NCBI RefSeq assembly: GCF_001647275.1
Contig: NZ_LRMM01000031.1
Location: 1 to 51,594, forward strand
DNA from: Rufibacter ruber
GTDB taxonomy: Bacteria; Bacteroidota; Bacteroidia; Cytophagales; Hymenobacteraceae
Direction: 5' to 3'
DNA: 51,594 nt
The position numbers were made by a program, and so were the translations under genes. The notes under the pieces are model-generated. The model searched no databases and was not told where the DNA came from. It worked only from the letters and a program-made list of their open reading frames with translations. Shown here piece after piece: positions 6,719 through 14,377 of this stretch. Each line of letters opens with the position of its first letter. Positions within the stretch are counted from its first letter, which is position 1.

Positions 6719-9154
6719 TTACTTTCTTAATAAAGTGTTGATGGCAGTATTAAAATCATTATCTGAAAGTACGCAGACGTTTTTAAGCCTGTAGATTGGG
6801 CGGGTGCTGAAATCACTGCTTTGATAATCATCAAAATCAGCGAAAAGAGTATCTGTGTCTTGGTCCTGCAAACCTTCTTTTTCAAAGAACTCTTTTCCCA
6901 GCACTAGGCCAATCTTACCAAAGTCACCGAAGAAGTATTCTTGTAGTAGAGGGTTTATCTTATTTTGGAAAACTGCTTTAAGACCTGCTATATCAGCCAC
7001 GCCCATAAAATAACTGTGCCCAATTAAATGGTCCTTGTTCAGTAGCTTTTCTATGCGATTATTGATAATGCTTAGAAGTTCTTCCAAATCAATGCCAGCT
7101 AAAAGGCCGCCTTCTGCACTTAACCTGCCTTCAGTTTTAATGAGTTCTGGACGAGGTGGCATTTCCTCAAAGCTAAACCTGCGGCGCAGGGCTGTGTCTA
7201 AAGCCTCAACGCTACGGTCTGCGGTGTTCATAGTGCCAAGGATGTAAAGGTTTGCAGGAACTCCAAATTTTTCTTTGCTGTAAGGTAAGGTTACCTCCAG
7301 TTGTTCTTCGCGGCCAAGGCGTTTGTCTTCTTCTATGAGCGTAATGAGTTCCCCAAAGATTTGAGATACGTTGCCGCGGTTTATTTCATCAATGATTAGA
7401 ATATAGGGTTTCTGCTGGTCATCCCTTCTTTTTTCTAAGCCTCTATTCTGAACCAAGAAGGCGATTATCTCCCTTACGTAGGTGGTGTTGTACACACCTT
7501 CATACGAATTCGACTCAAATGCTTTTCTTATATGTAAAATATTGACGGGGTACCAAGGTTTATCCTTAGTGGTAATGTGCGGCTGTATATAAAAAACATT
7601 TGTGCCGCGGTAGGTGACATCAAAAGTAGTTGCCTTGGATTTTATAGTTATTGGTGTCTTCCCATCTGATTCTGATATCTCATTTTTAAATATTTCAATA
7701 ACTTCCTCAAAGTTGCCAGTAGAAGGGCGAGCTTTATTGCAAATAGACTTAAAGATACCCTCCTCCACTTCGTAAATGATTTTTTCGTTAGAGGTTTTGG
7801 GCTTTATGCCTTCAATAAAATCTTCATAGCTCATGCTTTGATGGAAGGTGGTGAAGACAATTTGCCCTGCTGCTACTTTCTCATCAAACAAGGATTTCAA
7901 TTCTTTACGTGGAATGCCTTCTGTGGCTTCTCCACAAATGTCTAGCGCCCGGTTAATGGTGTGATAGGTTTTACCAGTACCTGGCGGGCCAAAGAGGATT
8001 TGATTTAAAGGAGAAGACATAATTTTTTGGTAGGATACTTTTAGACTTGTATCAGAAATATTTTGGGAAGATTCAGTTCTTTGTGGAATTCTTGGTTCTG
8101 CTTTTAGAGGAGATATATTATCGTGAATAGGGGCGGATGCCTTATAAAATTTAAAAGAAGATACTGGGATAGGATTTACTTTTTCAAATGAATCCACGAG
8201 GAAAACAATCTTAGCACTTTTATTGTTATCTGAATATTGGTTAAAATCTGATTGAAAATATATAACTTTTTTAGAACTCCATTTCTTTTTATTATACTCA
8301 TCAACTCCTTTGGCAAAGTCAACTATAGTAGCTTTATAATTCACATTTCCCCCTGAAGAATAATAAAAATTAAAATATCCTTTATCCCCAATAGCTTTTC
8401 TTAACTGCTCTAGTATAGCATTTCCTCCTGTTGGCGATTTGCTATTCCATGTTATAGAGAATTCGTAATTATTTCTTGCTTCTATGTGGTCATCTTGCCA
8501 ACCAGTACCATCAGAAGCCATTAAGCCCACTACTTCCTCTTTCCATTCATCCTCCAGATCATAAACAATCCTTGATAAAAAATGGGTGTAATTATCTGCA
8601 TCTAATGTAGTTAGATTGTACTTGCTAAAATATGATTGAAGCTCATCAACAAAGGCTTCTGATATATATGGTTTTGCGAATAAATTTTCAGAAACTAATT
8701 TTCTGTGGTTTAGACTAAGAATAGTGGCATTTTTTCGTGGGTCTAATAAATAATTGAAAGCATTCTTAGGAGATCCTTCTTGAACAGAAGTTGGTGATAA
8801 TTTAAAATTAAGTAGTTTTTCAACCCAATGGTTCATTCTAACAGCAGCTTCTGCCAGTACCCTATTTGGGTTATATTTATTAAATTTAATTTTATCTTTA
8901 GCTTTAGTGTCACAATAAGAAATGATTTCAAACAAAAGTTCTAATATGCTTTTTAACTCTTGATTTGATTTGGCTTCTTCTTGCAACCTTACGTAATTGT
9001 TAGATAAGCTAGAAAGTATTTGCTTTACTGCCTCATCTAAATCCATTTCTAGCCACTTTTTTAAAGCATCCTGACCATGTTGGAAAAAGAATCCGTTCTC
9101 ATTGGAGATTTCCTTTGCCCAATCTTTATTAAGGATAAATTGTAAATCTTTCAT
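6719..9154 (-). CDS. mcrB: McrB-like AAA+ GTPase of a McrBC restriction system
   Basis: Motor subunit that recognises modified DNA and drives McrC cleavage. In this 811-aa protein the N-terminal about 350 residues contain a long lead helical region and an MrcB_N/DUF3578-like domain (WKEEVVGLMASDGTGW, then a YYSSGGN segment), expected to read modified DNA. The AAA+ domain follows: Walker A GPPGTGKT at about 386-393, Walker B ILIIDEINRGN, and the McrB signature GTMNTADRSVEALDTALRRR, which supplies the N-T-x-D sensor and arginine finger. An AT-rich 256-bp leader upstream has a TATAGA/TCTATA palindrome at 9221-9237. The N-terminal domain assignment is less certain than the motor. Confidence 0.9.
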   Translation of the reverse strand: MKDLQFILNKDWAKEISNENGFFFQHGQDALKKWLEMDLDEAVKQILSSLSNNYVRLQEEAKSNQELKSILELLFEIISYCDTKAKDKIKFNKYNPNRVLAEAAVRMNHWVEKLLNFKLSPTSVQEGSPKNAFNYLLDPRKNATILSLNHRKLVSENLFAKPYISEAFVDELQSYFSKYNLTTLDADNYTHFLSRIVYDLEDEWKEEVVGLMASDGTGWQDDHIEARNNYEFSITWNSKSPTGGNAILEQLRKAIGDKGYFNFYYSSGGNVNYKATIVDFAKGVDEYNKKKWSSKKVIYFQSDFNQYSDNNKSAKIVFLVDSFEKVNPIPVSSFKFYKASAPIHDNISPLKAEPRIPQRTESSQNISDTSLKVSYQKIMSSPLNQILFGPPGTGKTYHTINRALDICGEATEGIPRKELKSLFDEKVAAGQIVFTTFHQSMSYEDFIEGIKPKTSNEKIIYEVEEGIFKSICNKARPSTGNFEEVIEIFKNEISESDGKTPITIKSKATTFDVTYRGTNVFYIQPHITTKDKPWYPVNILHIRKAFESNSYEGVYNTTYVREIIAFLVQNRGLEKRRDDQQKPYILIIDEINRGNVSQIFGELITLIEEDKRLGREEQLEVTLPYSKEKFGVPANLYILGTMNTADRSVEALDTALRRRFSFEEMPPRPELIKTEGRLSAEGGLLAGIDLEELLSIINNRIEKLLNKDHLIGHSYFMGVADIAGLKAVFQNKINPLLQEYFFGDFGKIGLVLGKEFFEKEGLQDQDTDTLFADFDDYQSSDFSTRPIYRLKNVCVLSDNDFNTAINTLLRK

Positions 9155-9220
9155 TGTTTAATCTTTACTTTTAAATTATACATTTCACTTTTAGTTATTT
9201 AAACATGACTATAAAGGTGA

Positions 9221-9237
9221 TATAGATCTAGTCTATA
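9221..9237. promoter_or_regulatory. Short palindrome upstream of mcrB
   Basis: TATAGA and TCTATA surround five bases, 67-83 bp upstream of the mcrB start, in an AT-rich 256-bp gap (9155-9410) with no other gene. It could be an operator or part of a promoter; the evidence is position and symmetry only. Confidence 0.3.
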
Positions 9238-9410
9238 GTATAAATTTGCTATATAATGTTGAGGTTTTGATTGAGAAGGTGTAGGTCGTCCAGTAAGTTA
9301 AAGTTTGTAATTAAGTTGGGTTCTGAAAGAGATCCTATTCTGGTAGGTTAAACCGTATATTGACAGCCACGAGTGAGAGAACAAGTAAATAAAGAGAAAA
9401 AATTAAAATT

Positions 9411-10829
9411 CTAGGGTTTCTTTTTAATATTTAAATTTCTATTGAATTTTAGAAATGCCTTATTTACAACTTTATCAACTGAAGCTAAATGCTTATTCTT
9501 AAAGGTAGAAATCTTTGATACGTCAAATCCTACCTCTGACATTATTTTTTCAGCACGGTTCGCATAGGTCAAAAAATTAGTCTTTTCTCTTCTTTTGAGA
9601 GTATACCCTTCAAATAGACGTCTTCTTATATAACCTTTTAAGGGAGGGTCATTTTTTTTCTTACATCCTTTTGCAATAGCAAATGCAGCTTTATTTAACT
9701 TGGTTGTGTACCTTCCAATGCTATTTCTGCGAATATTTACTTTTGTTCCGTCAAAAGTAAAGCCTAAATATTGAACTTTACTTTTAACTCCTGTAGCTAA
9801 GTTAGTACAATCTAACTCACTTAGATTGTTAGGGTTTGGATTGAAGCTTAACCTTTCTGTCTTGTCAGGATTTATTTTTAAATTTCTTTCGGCAATTAAC
9901 TCATTTACCTTTTCCTCTACAGTACTTACTTGCTCTGGGTCGCAAACTACAAGTATATCATCACTATACCTCCTATATAGTATTTCCTTATCATTGCAAA
10001 AGTCTTTCATAGCTATATCAAATGGTAACATATAGATATTAGCTAAAACTGCACTAAGAGAAGAGCCTTGAGGTATGCCATATTCTTTGTTATTTCTTGA
10101 AAGGCATCTTTTTTTCCTAAGTGCTCGCAAATCCTCCGCACTACAAATTTGTTTTCCAGACCTTTCTGTGAAAGGCTGGGAATAAAATGATTTAAAGTTT
10201 TTCTTTAGTTGTCCTTCTGGAATGTAAGAGAATTTTGTTAAGGACTTATATATGTTGAACACATCTGGTCCCAATGTGTAATCACTGCTAGGGAAATTTT
10301 GAACTTGCCCCCATGTGCTTTTTAATTTTTCATGGTTTAAAGTGTCGAAGAATTTTTCAACATCGAAGAGTAGGGCTACACAATGTTGTTTTTGCTTTAT
10401 AAAGCTAAACACATCTCTAGCATAATGAATATTGCAAAATCCTTTCTTTACTGGTCTATAAGCAATCACGCATTCTTGAATATCCTCTTTTTCTAACACT
10501 TTTTCATAGGGTTCTTTTAGCTTATAGGCATAGAAAGAGTAAATATGAGCGTCAGTGTGAGAGGCAAAGCAGATTGATCGCTTTTTGCGCTTGAGAATCC
10601 GCTTTTTACCAGATGCGTGGCCAACAGGAGCTTTCTTTCTTTTCCAAGTGACAACTTCTCGTTTGATAAGAGGTAAAAATTGTCTTTTGGCTACCCAATC
10701 AACGTTTTCTACTTGTCTTCTTATTTCGGCCTTAGCCCAATAAGAAGTATACTCTGAATCGAAATGAGGATAAAGCCTTGATCGTTGCCAGTCAGTTTCA
10801 AGAGAGGTGGGAGAACTGGGGGTTAGCAT
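9411..10829 (-). CDS. Defence-associated reverse transcriptase, DRT2-like (UG/Abi group)
   Basis: A 472-aa protein that is essentially one reverse-transcriptase domain plus a basic C-terminal helical tail. Motif A is LLFDVEKFFDTLNH (Asp156), the fingers/palm motif is GIPQGSSLSAVLANIYMLPF (251-270), and the catalytic box is YRRYSDDILVV (YSDD 288-291). The segment DVFNIYKSLTKFSYI and the NIYMLPFD block recall the Drt2/UG2 family from memory. Retron VTG and NAxxH motifs are missing, as are the maturase X domain and HNH nuclease of group II introns. The start is the first ATG (10,829), 2 nt after a closed multibranch RNA fold. DRT2 enzymes copy an upstream ncRNA by rolling circle to defend against phage; the same layout is seen here. 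Assignment to RT is certain, to DRT2-like probable. Confidence 0.85.
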   Translation of the reverse strand: MLTPSSPTSLETDWQRSRLYPHFDSEYTSYWAKAEIRRQVENVDWVAKRQFLPLIKREVVTWKRKKAPVGHASGKKRILKRKKRSICFASHTDAHIYSFYAYKLKEPYEKVLEKEDIQECVIAYRPVKKGFCNIHYARDVFSFIKQKQHCVALLFDVEKFFDTLNHEKLKSTWGQVQNFPSSDYTLGPDVFNIYKSLTKFSYIPEGQLKKNFKSFYSQPFTERSGKQICSAEDLRALRKKRCLSRNNKEYGIPQGSSLSAVLANIYMLPFDIAMKDFCNDKEILYRRYSDDILVVCDPEQVSTVEEKVNELIAERNLKINPDKTERLSFNPNPNNLSELDCTNLATGVKSKVQYLGFTFDGTKVNIRRNSIGRYTTKLNKAAFAIAKGCKKKNDPPLKGYIRRRLFEGYTLKRREKTNFLTYANRAEKIMSEVGFDVSKISTFKNKHLASVDKVVNKAFLKFNRNLNIKKKP

Positions 10830-10830
10830 A

Positions 10831-11160
10831 AGTGGCTATATTTTAAAAGCTTACGTCAGGCTAAGGATTGCAGGTACCCTTGCTTTTAAAAGCCAACCTT
10901 GACGTGGACGCGTAAGCGAGTAACACCCTTACCTTCTACACGAGAAAGTAAGCAGCCCTGCAAAGGGTAACTTAGCCACCGAATCAACAGTTAAAGATAT
11001 GATAACCTCATCGGAGAACCTCGTACTCTTCCTTCTGGAAGCAACCTGCCCATGGTACCTACCAGTAATCTTTCAGATTATTCTCTGGAGCATTGACTTG
11101 TTTCTTACAAAGAAAGAGCGTAACGCCCTTCCCCAGACAGCACGAACTTTTGGATAAAGC
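10831..11160 (-). ncRNA. Candidate template ncRNA of the reverse transcriptase
   Basis: A structured leader immediately upstream of the RT start on the same strand, without a convincing sense ORF. Hairpins by hand, in plus coordinates: 11115-11129; 11101-11115 (TTTCTT/AAGAAA); 11062-11088 (CCAG-TAATC/GATTA-CTGG); 11028-11041 (CTTCC/GGAAG). A multibranch unit is closed by GTGGCTA/TAGCCAC (10832-10838 with 10973-10979). It holds a 4-bp tetraloop hairpin (10956-10967), a 10-bp hairpin with one G-U pair (10928-10952) and a long arm GCTTACG/CGTAAGC (10849-10855 with 10911-10917) containing the palindrome GCTTTTAAAAGC (10882-10893). The 5' end is a guess. Position and folding match the ncRNA of DRT2-type systems. 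Confidence 0.55.
10999..11157 (+). CDS. Possible small hydrophobic ORF on the complement of the ncRNA
   Basis: ATG at 10,999 to TAA at 11,155-11,157 gives 52 aa; the same frame is open back to 10,924. It contains LVLFLLEATCPWYLPVIFQI followed by ILWSIDLFLTKKERNAL, resembling one or two membrane segments followed by a basic patch. It reads the strand that reverse transcription of the ncRNA would produce. It may be chance (77 open codons), an independent membrane peptide, or the coding content of the cDNA. No ribosome-binding site or promoter is evident. Confidence 0.25.
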   Translation: MITSSENLVLFLLEATCPWYLPVIFQIILWSIDLFLTKKERNALPQTARTFG

Positions 11161-11501
11161 TCGTCTACTAGGCATTGCAATATATGAAGAAAAAAATATA
11201 CTTCGTAAGAATTTATATAGGAATTATATATATACCTAATTAATTAAGGGCTTGTACTCATATAGATATTGAATATAAGGCCTTAAACATTCAAAAGTTT
11301 TGCACAACCCTGACAATGAACATTAGAATGGTCTACTTGAGATTAATACTAAAGTGTTGATTTTGTGATAGTAGGTTTTGTAAAGCTTTTTATCCAAAAG
11401 CTTACGTATCTATATTGCTTCTCTTTGTCAGTTTCATCCTCTAACTTGTAAGGTTTATTTGGTATCAAGTACTACAATACCTCTCATTACCCATCAGCAG
11501 C
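11161..11501. promoter_or_regulatory. AT-rich divergent control region between RT/ncRNA and hsdM
   Basis: This 340-bp gap must hold the minus-strand promoter for the ncRNA/RT and the plus-strand promoter for hsdM. No exact Bacteroidota -33/-7 pair was found. On the minus strand CTTTTG followed about 16 bases later by TATTC (near 11,260-11,300) is a weak candidate. It contains the second copy of AAAAGCTTACGT (11396-11407) and, at 11385-11400, an inverted near-copy of GCTTTATCCAAAAG (11147-11160). Confidence 0.35.
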
Positions 11502-13079
11502 ATGTCTGACAACAACAAGAAACAACTAGAACAACAACTCTGGAACATCGCCAATACGCTGAGAGGCAAAATGGACGCCGATGAGTTCCGGGACTATATC
11601 TTAGGCTTTATCTTCTACAAGTACCTGTCTGAGAAGATGGAGCTGTACGCAAACAAAATCCTGACCGAGGACGGCCTTACCTACCATGATATAGACGAGA
11701 GCACCGAAGAAGGGCAGGAGTACCTGGAGGCCATTAAGGAAGAGGCGGTGCATAGCCTGGGCTACTTCCTGAAGCCATCTGAGCTGTTCAGTGAAATGGC
11801 GAAAAAAGGCAACTCTGATAACAAAGAGGAAGGCACCAGCAACTTTATCCTGGACGAACTCACGCAGGTGCTCCAACACATTGAGCAGAGCACCATGGGC
11901 ACCGAGAGCGAGGACGACTTCAACAAGCTGTTCGAGGATTTAGACCTGACCTCTACCAAACTGGGCCGTACCGAAGCTGCCAAGAATGACCTTATTGCCA
12001 AAGTGCTGGGTCACCTGGACAAGATTGACTTTAAGCTGGAAGACACCGAGGCCGATGTGCTGGGCGATGCCTATGAGTACCTGATAGGGCAGTTCGCGAG
12101 TGGGGCGGGCAAGAAGGCCGGGGAGTTCTACACGCCGCAGGAAGTGTCTAAGGTGCTGGCCAAGCTGGTGACCACGGGAAAGACCAAGCTGAAATCTGTG
12201 TATGACCCCACCTGCGGCTCGGGCTCGCTCTTGCTGCGCGTGGCCAAAGAGGTGCAGGAAGTTTCCAAGTTCTACGGACAGGAGCTGAACCGCACCACCT
12301 ACAACCTGGCCCGCATGAACATGATTCTGCATGATGTGCACTTCCAGAAGTTCGACATTAGGCAGGACGATACGCTGGAGCACCCGCAGCACCTGGGGCA
12401 GGAGTTTGAAGCCATTGTGGCCAATCCGCCATTCTCGGCGCAATGGAGTGCCAACCCTTTGCACATGTCTGACGACCGCTTCAGCCAATACGGCAAGCTG
12501 GCACCTTCCTCTAAAGCAGATTTTGCCTTTGTGCAGCACATGGTGCACCACTTGGCTGAGAACGGATCCATGGCAGTGGTATTGCCACATGGCGTGCTGT
12601 TCAGGGGCGGGGCCGAAGGGCACATCCGGCAGTATCTCATTGAAGACCGCAACTACTTAGATGCTGTGATTGGCCTGCCTGCCAACATTTTCTATGGCAC
12701 GTCTATTCCTACCTGTATTCTGGTGTTTAAGAAATGCCGCGAGCAGGCCGATAATATTCTTTTCATAGATGCCAGTCAGCAATACGGCAAGGAGAAAACG
12801 CAGAATTACTTGCGGACAGAGGATATTGAGAAGATTATCTCTACTTACCGTGAGCGCAAACCAGAACACAAGTACAGCTATGTGGCTCATTTGAGCGAGG
12901 TGAAGGAGAACGACTTTAATCTGAACATACCGCGATATGTGGACACCTTCACTGAAGAAGAGGCAATAGACTTGCAGGAAGTTTCATCCGCACTTATTGG
13001 GTTGGAAGAAGAAATGCATGAAACAGACATCGTTATTGCGGGTTTTTGTGAAGAGTTGAGAATTGCTAAACCTTTTTAA
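11502..13079 (+). CDS. hsdM: Type I restriction-modification DNA methyltransferase (M subunit)
   Basis: N6-adenine methyltransferase subunit; with HsdS it forms the modification enzyme and with HsdR the restriction complex. The 525-aa length is typical. The N-terminal HsdM domain begins KKQLEQQLWNIANTLRGKMD. The SAM-binding motif I is DPTCGSGSLLLR (about 236-247) and catalytic motif IV is ANPPFSAQW (about 307-315). It is first in the operon, with hsdS starting 4 nt after its stop. The coding sequence is markedly GC-richer than the McrBC genes beside it. Confidence 0.96.
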   Translation: MSDNNKKQLEQQLWNIANTLRGKMDADEFRDYILGFIFYKYLSEKMELYANKILTEDGLTYHDIDESTEEGQEYLEAIKEEAVHSLGYFLKPSELFSEMAKKGNSDNKEEGTSNFILDELTQVLQHIEQSTMGTESEDDFNKLFEDLDLTSTKLGRTEAAKNDLIAKVLGHLDKIDFKLEDTEADVLGDAYEYLIGQFASGAGKKAGEFYTPQEVSKVLAKLVTTGKTKLKSVYDPTCGSGSLLLRVAKEVQEVSKFYGQELNRTTYNLARMNMILHDVHFQKFDIRQDDTLEHPQHLGQEFEAIVANPPFSAQWSANPLHMSDDRFSQYGKLAPSSKADFAFVQHMVHHLAENGSMAVVLPHGVLFRGGAEGHIRQYLIEDRNYLDAVIGLPANIFYGTSIPTCILVFKKCREQADNILFIDASQQYGKEKTQNYLRTEDIEKIISTYRERKPEHKYSYVAHLSEVKENDFNLNIPRYVDTFTEEEAIDLQEVSSALIGLEEEMHETDIVIAGFCEELRIAKPF

Positions 13080-13082
13080 CCC

Positions 13083-14360
13083 ATGGAAGTGGAATTAGAA
13101 GAAATAACAACTGAGGTGAAGAATGTGCCTGCCTTGCGGTTTCCTGAGTTTGGAGGGGAGTGGCATGAAAAAAGGTTTGGCAACTTGTATTCTTTCAAAA
13201 CAACGAATTCCTTGTCTAGAGATAAACTCAACTATGATAATGGGGAAGTAAAGAATATACATTACGGAGATATTCACACTAAATTCAAATCTAAATTTGA
13301 TATTACTAAGGAAAATGTTCCTTTCATAAATTCGGATATTAATCTTCAAAAGACTAGTGAAGAATGTTATCTGAAAGAAGGTGATTTAGTTATAGCTGAT
13401 GCATCTGAAGATTATAATGATATTGGGAAATGTATTGAGGTTGCCTACTTGAATGGAGAGAAAGTTCTAGCAGGTCTACACACATTTTTGGCTCGTAGGG
13501 AAGTTGACCTAGTGGCAGATGGCTTTGCTTCTTTATTGATGCAAAGTAGAAAGGTGCGATTAGGAATCATGTTAATAGCTCAAGGAACAAAGGTCTTGAG
13601 TATTTCTACTAAAAGATTAGCTGAAATTCCGGTGTTCCTTCCTAGTACAAAGGAACAAAAGAAAATAGCTTCTTTTCTTAATGCAATTGATGATAAAATT
13701 CAGCAGCTTACCAAGAAGATAGACCTGTTAGAAAGGTATAAAAAAGGAGTTATTCAGCAAATTTTTACTCATCGAATTCGGTTTAAAGGTGAAAATGGGC
13801 AGGAATACCCAGAATGGCAAGAGAAGAAGCTAGTCGAACTATTAACTGAGAGTAGAATAAAAGGAAGTACAGGAGATAAAGCAAAAAAGCTTACAGTTAA
13901 GCTCTGGGGCAATGGAGTTTTTGAAAAAAATGAAGCAATAAGTGGTAGTGCAAATACCCAGTACTATATCAGGAAATCTGGACAATTTATTTATAGTAAA
14001 CTAGATTTTCTTAATTGCGCTTTTGGTATTATTCCTAACGAACTAGATGCCTTCGAGTCTACAGTTGATTTGCCTTGTTTTGATATTAGTACTAATCTTA
14101 ATAGTAAATTTTTGCTTGAGTATGTAAAGCAGAAGAGCTTTTACAAAAAGTTTGGGGATACCGCTGATGGTAGCCGTAAAGCCAAAAGAATTCATGCAGA
14201 TGTATTCTTGCAGCTTTCAATACAATTACCATCAATTGAGGAGCAAAACAAGATTTCATGCTTTCTAAAATCTATCGAAAACAAAATAAATCTTGTTACT
14301 AATCAACTTGAACAAACCAAGCAATTCAAAAAAGGCTTGCTGCAGCAGATGTTTGTTTAA
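13083..14360 (+). CDS. hsdS: Type I restriction-modification specificity subunit
   Basis: DNA-recognition subunit that sets the bipartite target of the complex. The 425-aa protein has two target-recognition domains, each introduced by a conserved start (PEFGGEWHEKRFGNLYSF and YPEWQEKKLVELL), each ending in the usual helical spacer with EQ(K/N)KI and Q(L)-rich repeats (STKEQKKIASFLNAIDDKI; SIEEQNKISCFLKSIENKI). The DNA is clearly more AT-rich than hsdM and hsdR on either side, consistent with exchange of recognition domains. Spacing to neighbours is 3 nt upstream and 17 nt downstream. The target sequence cannot be predicted. Confidence 0.95.
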   Translation: MEVELEEITTEVKNVPALRFPEFGGEWHEKRFGNLYSFKTTNSLSRDKLNYDNGEVKNIHYGDIHTKFKSKFDITKENVPFINSDINLQKTSEECYLKEGDLVIADASEDYNDIGKCIEVAYLNGEKVLAGLHTFLARREVDLVADGFASLLMQSRKVRLGIMLIAQGTKVLSISTKRLAEIPVFLPSTKEQKKIASFLNAIDDKIQQLTKKIDLLERYKKGVIQQIFTHRIRFKGENGQEYPEWQEKKLVELLTESRIKGSTGDKAKKLTVKLWGNGVFEKNEAISGSANTQYYIRKSGQFIYSKLDFLNCAFGIIPNELDAFESTVDLPCFDISTNLNSKFLLEYVKQKSFYKKFGDTADGSRKAKRIHADVFLQLSIQLPSIEEQNKISCFLKSIENKINLVTNQLEQTKQFKKGLLQQMFV

Positions 14361-14377
14361 AACGCCACAAAAATTTA

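Noticed and set aside
9411-11160. Retron or group II intron interpretation of the reverse transcriptase
   Set aside because: No retron VTG or NAxxH motif, no msr/msd inverted-repeat layout, and no maturase X domain, HNH nuclease or intron domain V; the upstream structured RNA and Drt2-like blocks fit a DRT system better.
10831-11160. Endless sense-strand ORF in the ncRNA like DRT2 neo
   Set aside because: All three sense frames have stops within about 40-70 codons across the structured part; only the complementary strand has a long open frame.
11940-12623. 227-aa antisense ORF inside hsdM
   Set aside because: Composition (His, Val, Gln, Leu-rich) is what the complement of GC-rich coding DNA gives; similar antisense frames occur in hsdR, the kinase and the M3 gene.
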